64,000 bases of DNA, from assembly GCF_009870125.1 (NCBI RefSeq), contig NC_046679.1:1736001-1800000 (forward strand). The letters are read 5' to 3'. The position numbers and the translations under genes were made by a program. Position 1 is the first letter of the stretch, and each line of letters opens with the position of its first letter. Shown in pieces: positions 45,232-54,266 of this stretch. Below the pieces are notes generated by a model. The model had not been told where the DNA came from. It searched no databases and was given only the letters and a program-made list of their open reading frames with translations. The DNA is from Drosophila pseudoobscura (Eukaryota; Arthropoda; Insecta; Diptera; Drosophilidae).

Positions 45232-45536
45232 GGACATCATTCTAGTGCCTGTGCACTGCAATCTTAATCATTGGTGCATGGCCATCATACACTTGAAAAA
45301 TAAGACTATCTTCTACTACGATTCGCTTGGAGATCCGAGTGACATCGCCCTGGATGTCCTTCAGAACTACATTATTGCCGAGTCGCTAGACAAGCGCAAG
45401 GTGCAGTACGACATGAGCGGCTTTAGGATTGAAAATGTGTTAAATGGTCCGCAACAAACGAACGAATCAGACTGCGGTGTGTTTAGCTGTATGACAGCCG
45501 AGTATATAACTCGGGGAAAGCCGCTGACATTCAATC
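45232..45536 (+). pseudogene. Ulp1/SENP SUMO-protease fragment U1
   Basis: Encodes about 100 residues of the C48 catalytic core: DIILVPVHCNLNHWCMAIIH with the catalytic His, YYDSLGD with the Asp, and QQTNESDCGVFSC with the oxyanion Gln and catalytic Cys. It is collinear with human SENP1 over this stretch and intronless here. The rest of the protease is absent, so it is a coding fragment rather than a gene. The parent gene is not in the window. Confidence 0.85.
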
Positions 45537-45671
45537 AGGCCTTCGTATAGCCACCGCTGAGCAGCATGACCACCGGGATGCCTAGGGCACGGAAAGTGCT
45601 AAACACCAATCGGTCGCGCTTCAGGACCCCCTCGGCGGAGATGTCCAGGTTCCCCAGGGGATCTCCCTTGA
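45537..45671 (-). pseudogene. HDAC11 exon 2 fragment (left arm)
   Basis: 135 bp antisense copy of HDAC11 42616-42750 (LKGDPLGNLDISAEGVL and the following stretch to SGGYTKA), with one substitution seen (Glu to Lys codon). Placed between two SUMO-protease fragments. Confidence 0.9.
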
Positions 45672-45966
45672 AGCGCTGGACGAGTAAGATTGATGTGTTC
45701 AGCAAGGACATCATTCTAGTGCCTGTGCACTGCAATCTTAATCATTGGTGCATGGCCATCATACACTTCAAAAATAAGACTATCTTCTACTACGATTCGC
45801 TTGGAGATCCGAGTGACATCGCCCTGGATGTCCTTCAGAACTACATTATTGCCGAGTCGCTAGACAAGCGCAAGGTGCAGTACGACATGAGCGGCTTTAG
45901 GATTGAAAATGTGATTGAATGTCAGCGGCTTTCCCCGAGTTATATACTCGGCTATACTCGGTCGAG
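45672..45966 (+). pseudogene. Ulp1/SENP SUMO-protease fragment U2
   Basis: Begins slightly further upstream in the protease than U1 (KRWTSKIDVFSKDIILVPV) and covers the catalytic His and Asp. It has an internal deletion of the segment that contains the catalytic Cys, and joins directly to the sequence that becomes the palindrome centre. Confidence 0.82.
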
Positions 45967-45971
45967 CTATA

Positions 45972-46266
45972 CTCGGCTATACTCGGCCGAGTATATAACT
46001 CGGGGAAAGCCGCTGACATTCAATCACATTTTCAATCCTAAAGCCGCTCATGTCGTACTGCACCTTGCGCTTGTCTAGCGACTCGGCAATAATGTAGTTC
46101 TGAAGGACATCCAGGGCGATGTCACTCGGATCTCCAAGCGAATCGTAGTAGAAGATAGTCTTATTTTTCAAGTGTATAATGGCCATGCACCAATGATTAA
46201 GATTGCAGTGCACAGGCACTAGAATGATGTCCTTGCTGAACACATCAATCTTACTCGTCCAGCGCT
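45972..46266 (-). pseudogene. Ulp1/SENP SUMO-protease fragment U2' (right arm)
   Basis: Mirror image of the fragment at 45672-45966, with about two mismatches. Confidence 0.82.
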
Positions 46267-46401
46267 TCAAGGGAGATCCCCTGGGGAACCTGGACATCTC
46301 CGCCGAGGGGGTCCTGAAGCGCGACCGATTGGTGTTTAGCACTTTCCGTGCCCTAGGCATCCCGGTGGTCATGCTGCTCAGCGGTGGCTATACGAAGGCC
46401 T
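46267..46401 (+). pseudogene. HDAC11 exon 2 fragment (right arm)
   Basis: Mirror image of 45537-45671, in sense orientation. It carries the same single Glu-to-Lys change relative to HDAC11, so the change predates or accompanied formation of the inverted repeat. Confidence 0.9.
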
Positions 46402-46741
46402 GATTGAATGTCAGCGGCTTTCCCCGAGTTATATACTCGGCTGTCATACAGCTAAACACACCGCAGTCTGATTCGTTCGTTTGTTGCGGACCATTCAACA
46501 CATTTTCAATCCTAAAGCCGCTCATGTCGTACTGCACCTTGCGCTTGTCTAGCGATTCGGCAATAATGTAGTTCTGAAGGACATCCAGGGCGATATCACT
46601 CGGATCTCCAAGCGAATCGTAGTAGAAGATAGTCTTATTTTTCAAGTGTATGATGGCCATGCACCAATGATTAAGATTGCAGTGCACAGGCACTAGAATG
46701 ATGTCCTTGCTGAACACATCAATCTTACTCGTCCAGCGCTT
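46402..46741 (-). pseudogene. Ulp1/SENP SUMO-protease fragment U1' (right arm)
   Basis: Mirror image of 45232-45536 with about three mismatches. It extends 35 bp further (46707-46741) into the protease start, KRWTSKIDVFSK, before joining Nicastrin exon 3. This extra tail shows that the right arm is the longer one and may be the original insertion. Confidence 0.82.
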
Positions 46742-47703
46742 CCCCCGTTCCCCAGGGATTCCAGCTGGTGGCTGGATTGCTCGCATCACACGTCTCGCTG
46801 TTGTTCAGACTACTGTATTGATTCGGGCAGTTCAGCTCATGCGAGAACTGTTTCATCTTTTCGGGTTTGTTGATCAGCAGCACCACTGAGATGTTGCTGG
46901 GCCCGGCCTCAATCAGCCGCAAGAGATTGCGTCTGGTGAACAAGTGGGGTGGTATCATGGGGGCGTAGGGCGGCGACGGAGGACTGGCGAGCAGAAACTC
47001 CAAGTCCGCCTCGACGTTAATCAGATGCAACACGCCCACTGAACCCGCGTGTGTGGCTGCAACAAAGCAAAACAAATGAAATGCTTGAAGAGCACTCTGT
47101 ATAGTCTGTGTAATATATAGTACTTACAGGAGCAGCCAGTCTGATGGGTGCCATTCAAGCGTCGAAAGCAGCCCGCGCCCACAATGGGCTGGTACATCTT
47201 ATCGCGCGTACGTTCGCCTTGAGCTGCGAAGGGGTGAAACAACAAACAAACGACGGGTTAGATGAGTCAGCATTGTTGACTGGTCAACTGGCCTTATGCC
47301 TCGGTTTAGGTCAACCAAACGTTGGAGTAGCAGGCTACAATTACAAAGTGTATGCGACGCCAAAAGTCTGGCGTTCATTCGTCTCATTCTACCCGTAGAA
47401 TTGAACCACCATACGCCTGTCAAAATAAATTCTTACCGAAAGCAGCTCCGTGCAGCAGCATTAACAGCCATATATGTAGCAGCCGCATGTACCCGCTTTT
47501 CCATTGAAAGACCTTTGCTAGCTGTTAGCTGTGCTCTTTGTTTGCGCTCACTGCCAAGTTCTTTTGCTGCCAGAATAGTTAATATTGCTCACTAAAATAA
47601 AAACATATTACCACTTTCGCGAGGCAGTGTTGGGTAAGCGTTGAAAGGACACCAGGGCTGCAGGACGACGAAGAACCAGGGCTGCACTATTGTTTTCAAT
47701 ATT

Positions 47704-48687
47704 TTCAAAGAGCTACGCAGTGCGCTTCCATGGCCTTGAACGCCTGCACCCCTTCAACGCGGCCAAGGGCAAGCACATACACAAGGTATGTATGCCTCGC
47801 CGTGCCGCCCACTCGCTTGCCACTCAGGCTCTTCTCTGCCGCAGGCTCTGTGCGCCGAACTTTCGCTGGTCGAAGGCAGCTTCTACGAGCCCGAGGAGCT
47901 CACCAAGCACCAGCTGCGTCGCATTCACACCCGCGAGTACCTGCGTTCACTCCGGTGGAGCCTGAACGTGGCCCGCATCGCCGAGGTGTCGCTGATGGCT
48001 TTCGTTCCCAACAAGTACCTGCAGCAGGCCTATCTGCGTCCGATGCGCTTCCAGGCGGCCGGCTCCATTCTGGCCGGAAAACTGGCCCTGGACTATGGCT
48101 GGGCCATCAACTTGGGTGGCGGCTTCCACCACTGCTGTTCAAACAGGGGCGGCGGCTTCTGTCCCTACGCAGACATCTCCTTGCTGATTGTCCGTCTCTT
48201 TGAGCAGGAGCCCTGCCGCGTCCGCCGCATCATGATTGTCGACCTGGACGCCCACCAGGGAAACGGGCACGAACGCGACTTCAACAACTGGGAGACTGTC
48301 TTCATACTGGACATATACAATGCTTTCATCTACCCCAGAGACCATGCCGCCAAGCTAAGCATTCGCTGCGGCGTGGAGCTGCAGAACCAGACCGAGGACG
48401 CCTACTACTTGCGGCAGCTCAGCCGCTGCCTGATGCAGTCCCGAGCCGACTTCCGGCCCGATGTGGTCATCTACAATGCCGGCACCGATGTCCTCAAGGG
48501 AGATCCCCTGGGGAACCTGGACATCTCCGCCGAGGGGGTCCTGGAGCGCGACCGATTGGTGTTTAGCACTTTCCGTGCCCTAGGCATCCCGGTGGTCATG
48601 CTGCTCAGCGGTGGCTATACGAAGGCCTCCGCACACGTCATTGCCGATTCAATTGTCAATCTCCGGCAGCACGGACTACTGGACTGA
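47704..48687 (+). pseudogene. HDAC11: HDAC11 copy 2, 5'-truncated
   Basis: Exon 1 remnant 47704-47785 and exon 2 47845-48687. The first 24 or so codons, with the start ATG and promoter, are missing because the duplication breakpoint lies inside exon 1. The rest of the reading frame is open and keeps all zinc and catalytic residues. One amino-acid difference was noted (Arg for Leu near residue 251). No in-frame ATG precedes the conserved core at the junction, so it is probably non-functional, although it lies next to the promoter-proximal DNA of Nicastrin copy 1. Confidence 0.85.
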
Positions 48688-49309
48688 GGGAAGACATCGG
48701 TTTTAAAGAGAACTTGTATTGATATTAGGAGTATTTTACGAGTGACTCACCGCAATAGATGGAAATGTAACTCTGGCTGATGGAAACGTGCGCTGTGAAA
48801 GGAAACATGATGAGTGATTTAACCGCAAACAATCTCTACCACGGGAGGGCGAGCTTGATGAATCCAATAAGATGGGTTTTAAATGCATATCTCATTGTAT
48901 TCACAACTAAATTGGACATTTAGTTCACACCTTATCAAAATTTATTAAACGTACATAAGTTAAAGTCGTTATTAGAATAGTTATTCGCCTATGTCTTCTA
49001 TGAAGTTATGATTTCAGATCATTAAGTTCAGTATAGTATCGTATCGCAGGGATGCAGAAGGTATAAATATCTCCCTCGACTTAGGATTAGATAGCAGCAG
49101 TCAGTATCTTGTCAATATTTGTACAGACATGTGTTCCTTGGCATCCTTAGAGATTTGCGTTATATCTTTTATAGTTTCTTCTCTATATACAATCCAAAGC
49201 GGACCGGGGCAGGGGACAGGGAACCGGGTAGCGGGAAGGTTGAACGAACATTCCTTCTTATGGATGATGTGCATGTGTATGTGTTTGCTGTCGCAATTGG
49301 TTAAGTGTC

Positions 49310-49349
<40 letters not shown>

Positions 49350-49891
49350 GATACAAAATAGTCGCTAAAGGCTAATTTACTCGTTTAAAATACAAAAATA
49401 CATACAAATAAATGTTCACTTAATGGTTTAAATTATACGAATTAGAATATCATTTAGTGTCTTTTCGTTAGATGTTTTTCAGATCACTTTCAGTGGATGC
49501 TTTACCCATGACTTCCTTATGCCTAGATCTTCTGGCTGCGCGCGTGATCCGCTGACTAACAGGCCGTCGGGGGCGGTAACCTAGAAGAGCCCACACGTGT
49601 CAAAGAGAAGGTGGTTCGATCGACCGATTAATAGCTAACTACTCTTAAAACTTCAGTCGAATAAAGTTTAGCATGCAGATATTTTGGGAATGAGTCGCTC
49701 AACATGATGATGACGTCGCTGTGGCAGTTGTTCAATCTCAACCAAACAATCTAAAAACAATAAAGCTCAAATAAATATTACAATGAAAACAAATTAAAAG
49801 ACAAAAGACTAGAGTCTATGGGAGAGAGATGGAAGCAAAAGTTGATGAACAGTTTTGCGATGGTGCAAGCAGATGATGCAGCTGATGAGAC
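48688..49891. other. HDAC11-Nicastrin 3' spacer with TA microsatellite, copy 2
   Basis: Duplicate of 42810-44009; the TA tract is at 49313-49341. Only scattered substitutions distinguish the copies. Confidence 0.6.
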
Positions 49892-52456
49892 TTACGCGGC
49901 ATTGCTTGCCGGCAGATCCTCGAAGAGGACTTCCGAGCGCGAGCTAATGATGTACACCACGCAGAAGGAGACGATGAGCACCACAATGCCGACACTGAGC
50001 GTTGTGACCTGGTGCACATTGGACGGACGCAGGAAGATGCGTGCACTAAACAGCGACCAGGTGGATTCAGTCCATGTAGAGTAGTTGCCCGACCGCCAAT
50101 CGTAGTCTGCAAAGGAAGCGGATCGCAGATATTATAAGCTGGTCGATGAAACTGCAGTTGTATAGCTCACCATCAATCAGAAAGGCGGGGCTCAAGGCAG
50201 AGCTGTAGTTCTGTGTGGTGAGACGGCACTCCCCGACACCGTTGAAGCCGGCAAAGTAGTGCAGCGGCAAGATGGTGCAGTTGTCTTTGGGTATCTTTGG
50301 CTGCTTTTGCGAGAGCAGATAGCCCAGCACTCGGTAGGTCCATCCGGATGACTCTTGTGGGCCGCCCAACACGCTTACATACCTTTAAATGGCATTAGTT
50401 AGAATGGTTTTAAATAACGGTTTGTAATAACGAGCTTACCGCATCGGAGGCATGGGCAGACCCTTGGGACTGCCTGGATAGGAAGCGGCCTTGAAGAGAG
50501 GGCAGTCTGCAGACAGCAGGAAACAGTAGAAGAACTCGTCGGCCAGCACGGGGTTCGCCACCTTGCTCCCTGTGTACTCCTTACCGGTGAGCGTCTCGTA
50601 GAGCGCCATGGCCACAATGGAGGACACGTTGCGCACTTTCATCTGCAGAGAATCAGCTTTGAAGTTCTTGGTGTCGCCCACATCGGGTAGCAATGTGAAA
50701 TCTTGACTAGTGTTGCCATAGTTAAAGGCCACGTTATCCGCATCATCGTAGATGGAGTGATAGTACTTATTGGCTGGCTTTGCATTCAAAATAAGGGCCG
50801 GAAACTTTGGGTCGCGCCGCAGGAAAGACTGTGCCGAAGTGGGTGGTATATGGTAGCTCATTTCCGATTGGATGTTCAGATTGAAGCCATAGCGGGGCGA
50901 CTGGGCATAGTTGTTAAGCTGCTGCAGCAGCTTCTGAGCGAGTGGCGTGCCACTCAGGGCGTGCAGCTTGATGTTCGCTATATCATCCAGTGTGCCAATG
51001 TCCAGCATGAACTCAATGTTGTCAAACGTGATGAGGTTGCGACGAGCGGACGACTTGGGGAAAGCAAATCTCTCTACGTCGTAGACGAAGCGCTGAGATC
51101 CGATATAGTCATAGGATTCGCCATTGAAAGTTACGAACAGAACATTACGCCGGTTATCGGGCAACGAGCTTTGAGGAGGCAGCAGCTCCCGGAGAAGATG
51201 GGCCACTTGCGTTAGTATGGACAGCCCCACGAGAGAGTCCATGGCTCCTAGACCTACGAGTCCACAAAGACATAGGGGGTGCTATTGAAAATGAAAACCT
51301 TCTTTAATACTGAACTTACCCACGCCATCGAACATGCTGGCGGTATCCAGGCGACAGGTTACCAATATGAACTTTTCGCTAGTTATAGCCAATTCAGTTT
51401 CCTCTGCTTCAACCGACGAGACATTGCGCGGATATACAGTGGCATAGACGTTGCGACCCTCCAGCGGATCGCAGTACTTGCTGCCGCTCAAATTGTTAAT
51501 GAAACGGGTGCGTCTTATGCATACCTCGGAGCTGACGGCGGCCGACATAAAGGACTTGACCTCTATGGCGCACAGACTGCGTAGGGCATGCGTCTCGTAG
51601 TTAAAATTGTTGAACTTCAGGAAGCACTTCTCCAGCTTGGAGATTTCCTCAGTGTCGGCTATGTAGTAGATGGGAAAGGGGAAGTCCTCATGCAACAGAC
51701 CCGTTCCCCAGGGATTCCAGCTGGTGGCTGGATTGCTCGCATCACACGTCTCGCTGTTGTTCAGACTACTGTATTGATTCGGGCAGTTCAGCTCATGCGA
51801 GAACTGTTTCATCTTTTCGGGTTTGTTGATCAGCAGCACCACTGAGATGTTGCTGGGCCCGGCCTCAATCAGCCGCAAGAGATTGCGTCTGGTGAACAAG
51901 TGGGGTGGTATCATGGGGGCGTAGGGCGGCGACGGAGGACTGGCGAGCAGAAACTCCAAGTCCGCCTCGACGTTAATCAGATGCAACACGCCCACTGAAC
52001 CCGCGTGTGTGGCTGCAACAAAGCAAAACAAATGAAACGCTTGAAGAGCACTCTGTATAGTCTGTGTAATATATAGTACTTACAGGAGCAGCCAGTCTGA
52101 TGGGTGCCATTCAAGCGTCGAAAGCAGCCCGCGCCCACAATGGGCTGGTACATCTTATCGCGCGTACGTTCGCCTTGAGCTGCGAAGGGGTGAAACAACA
52201 AACAAACGACGGGTTAGATGAGTCAGCATTGTTGACTGGTCAACTGGCCTTATGCCTCGGTTTAGGTCAACCAAACGTTGGAGTAGCAGGCTACAATTAC
52301 AAAGTGTATGCGACGCCAAAAGTCTGGCGTTCATTCGTCTCATTCTACCCGTAGAATTGAACCACCATACGCCTGTCAAAATAAATTCTTACCGAAAGCA
52401 GCTCCGTGCAGCAGCATTAACAGCCATATAGCAGCCGCATGTACCCGCTTTTCCAT
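49892..52456 (-). CDS. Nct: Nicastrin, gamma-secretase subunit, intact copy
   Basis: Exons on the minus strand are 52393-52456, 52084-52173, 51320-52012, 50440-51253, 50171-50382 and 49892-50106; 695 residues, equal to the fly protein. The start MEKRVHAAAIWLLMLLHGAAFGERTRDKM parallels the known fly N-terminus, so the ATG at 52456 is right. The large glycosylated ectodomain contains the GESYDYIGS motif. A single membrane segment near the C-terminus (TTLSVGIVVLIVSFCVVYII) is followed by a short tail. Nicastrin is the scaffold and substrate-gating subunit of gamma-secretase (with presenilin, Aph-1 and Pen-2), needed for Notch cleavage. With copy 1 broken, this is the only functional Nicastrin here. 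Confidence 0.96.
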
Positions 52457-52789
52457 TGAAAGACCTTTGCTAGCTGTTAGCTGTGCTCTTTGTTTGCGCT
52501 CACTACCAAGTTCTTTTGCTGCCAGAATAGTTAATATTGCTCACTAAAATAAAAACATATTACCACTTTCGCGAGGCAGTGTTGGGTAAGCGTTGAAAGG
52601 ACACCAGGGCTGCAGGCCGACGAAGAACCAGGGCTGCACTATTGTTTTCACGACTTTTTTCGAATATTTCAATGCACAAAATCTTCTTCAAAGTCTCCCA
52701 TTAAAACTCAGACAACTCGTGTTTTCAAATTCTCGTAAGACTTATTATTTACTAAAACATGATTACAGCTATAGATTTATAGTACGCAT

Positions 52790-53383
52790 CTAAAACAGCG
52801 TGTCTTCGGCGCGTATGTACTCGCCAAGATCCGATTGGTGGTAACAGACTGCGGTCAATGGATCAGCGGTCTTGCAGTCGGTGGTGGAGCGTGCCAGAAC
52901 TCCAAAACCCAGAGGCAAATCACTCATGGAGTACACCACCACTCCCTGGTACTGGGCTGCGTTCTCGGTGATTCGTGCCAGACCCGATTTGGGTACGTTG
53001 TTGCCGTACAGGTACTGCTGTTCAAATGATGGCTTCACCCACACCTTGTGCTGGGCGTACGGCGCCAGATAGTACAGCGCTGTGATGTGGAATTTCAGTT
53101 TGTTGGTCTTTGAGAACTTTCCAAAGCAGGTGCCCACACTGACCAGTTGCTTGCCGCTGAAGCACTCGCTTAACTTGAGTATCCGCTCCGACACATAGTA
53201 AACGCGATCCCGGAGCTCACGGAAACAGTAGGTGCCGTCCGGGCGATCGATCAGCTGCGTTACATTTGTCCCAATGCTGCAAGGAAGCTGGTTAATGCCA
53301 TTCAAACCAAAAGATTATGTTACCTACTATTTGTTCAGCTTCTCGAACAGAATCTTCGCACGCTCGTCAGATAAACGCTTCAT
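52790..53383 (-). CDS. Nip7: Nip7, 60S ribosome biogenesis factor
   Basis: Exons 53328-53383 and 52790-53276 give 180 residues, the exact family length. The sequence is collinear with human NIP7 ([36 protein letters not shown], and the C-terminal PUA domain with [20 protein letters not shown]). A nucleolar protein needed for pre-rRNA processing and 60S assembly. Its promoter has two DREs. It is head-to-tail with Nicastrin (both minus); I recall these as neighbours in D. melanogaster too, which would indicate conserved order. Confidence 0.96.
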
Positions 53384-53650
53384 TTTGTCTAATAATAACA
53401 CCAAAAAACCAAAAAGTGCGGAAGCTACACGTGAGAGTTTGGTTCATGAACGAAAACAAAAAGGAACTATTCAGGAGTGTACGAAGTGAACTGGTTACCT
53501 TAACACATTTGACCCGTACTAAAAATAACTATCGATACTTAGCAGCGATCAGCTGTCGCCTGACCTTTCGAAGCACTGCCATCTTACTTGCGGAACAAAA
53601 TAAAACGGCTATCGATACTATCGACTGTATAGCAGAGCTGCGCGCCTAAG
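53384..53650 (-). promoter_or_regulatory. Nip7 promoter with two DREs
   Basis: Two palindromic TATCGATA elements lie at 53530-53537 and 53610-53617, about 150 and 230 bp upstream of the Nip7 start. DREF-type sites are common in promoters of growth and ribosome-biogenesis genes. Confidence 0.7.
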
Positions 53651-54266
53651 TTTGAATATGAATGTTTGAGAAGAATATGCGTTCTTTAATACATTAAAAA
53701 TTTAATTTAATAGATTGATGAAATATCGCTGTTTGAATGCCATGTAAAGGAAAAAATATGTTTAAACAATTTTGTAAATTTATTTATAATCATAAAAAAC
53801 ACACTAACATACAATATACTCGTATATATATAATCTATGCATAAGATGATTTCGCTGGTGAACATTAATAAATTCATGGCAATTTTTACAATTTACGAAA
53901 GCAGATTGACAAATTTTTTAGGAATATAGATACATATACAAATCTTCAATATATCATTAAGTCTAGGAGTAAAAGAGTAAGTTATTGTCCAGGTAACGCC
54001 ACTGAATAGAGCTTAGGGCGAATCAATATACAGACTGTTTTTTATTACTTTGGGCTTAAAGCAGATAATAAATCAATTATGGTAAATAACAAATTTCTCC
54101 TCTCCTCTACAATTAACAACTAAAAATATCTAACAATTAGAGCATGCTGCCCCTCCTGCAGCTTTATCATCGGATCATATGATCATCGTACTTAAGAACA
54201 AAGCAGTGCGTTTTTTGGTGTGTGTATGTTGTGGGGGCGCATGGGCATGGGCTGCTGCTGCTGCTG
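53651..54266. other. A/T-rich intergenic DNA and SLC25A42 3' flank
   Basis: No gene. A/T-rich DNA followed by the 3' UTR of the carrier gene. A short CTG run is at 54252-54268, overlapping its last codons. Confidence 0.5.

Larger units (their letters stand above)
45232..46706. repeat. Near-perfect inverted repeat (721-bp arms, 33-nt loop), candidate hairpin-RNA locus
   Basis: The left arm 45232-45952 pairs with the right arm 45986-46706, symmetric about 45969. Comparing arms by eye I found about five mismatches, so pairing is about 99%. The left arm, outside to inside, is a SUMO-protease fragment (+), an HDAC11 fragment (-), then a second SUMO-protease fragment (+); the right arm is the mirror image. 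The loop (45953-45985) consists of reiterated CTATACTCGG units. A transcript across it would fold into one long double strand. It sits inside the broken Nicastrin copy. A 35-bp tail (46707-46741) continues the SUMO-protease sequence beyond the right arm. No protein is predicted. Confidence 0.92.
44010..47488 (-). pseudogene. Nct: Nicastrin copy 1, disrupted by the inverted-repeat insertion
   Basis: The 5' part (exon 1 at 47437-47488, exon 2 at 47128-47217, start of exon 3 at 46742-47056) and the 3' part (part of exon 4 at 44558-45233, exon 5 at 44289-44500, exon 6 at 44010-44224) match the intact copy at 49892-52456. The end of exon 3, intron 3 and the start of exon 4, about 590 bp, are missing and replaced by about 1.5 kb of inverted-repeat DNA. 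Exon 1 also has a 4-bp insertion: the native ATG is out of frame, but an internal ATG at 47488 restores a signal-peptide-like start (MRLLHIWLLMLLHGAAF). The 5' flank is present, so transcription through the hairpin is plausible. Confidence 0.92.
41826..52640. repeat. Tandem duplication of the HDAC11-Nicastrin block
   Basis: A block starting inside HDAC11 exon 1 and ending between Nicastrin and Nip7 is present twice, at about 41826-47695 and 47704-52640. The second copy is shorter by about 0.93 kb because the first carries the inverted-repeat insertion and lacks about 590 bp of Nicastrin. Elsewhere the copies are nearly identical, with few substitutions, a TA-microsatellite length difference and a 4-bp indel in Nicastrin exon 1. 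The ancestral order was HDAC11, Nicastrin, Nip7. The junction lies at about 47700-47704. Confidence 0.93.

Noticed and set aside
45232-46706. Inverted repeat as terminal repeats of a DNA transposon
   Set aside because: No transposase, no target-site duplication seen, and the arms are host coding fragments meeting at a short loop.
45245-46789. Open frames in the inverted repeat as functional SUMO proteases
   Set aside because: Each covers only a fragment of the catalytic domain, joins to antisense HDAC11 sequence or palindrome centre, and lacks a proper start; treated as fragments.
52393-52456. Nicastrin copy 2 looked broken at its start because the ATG at 52440 leads to an early stop
   Set aside because: An upstream ATG at 52456 gives MEKRVHAAAIWLL, matching the known fly N-terminus; copy 1, not copy 2, carries the indel.
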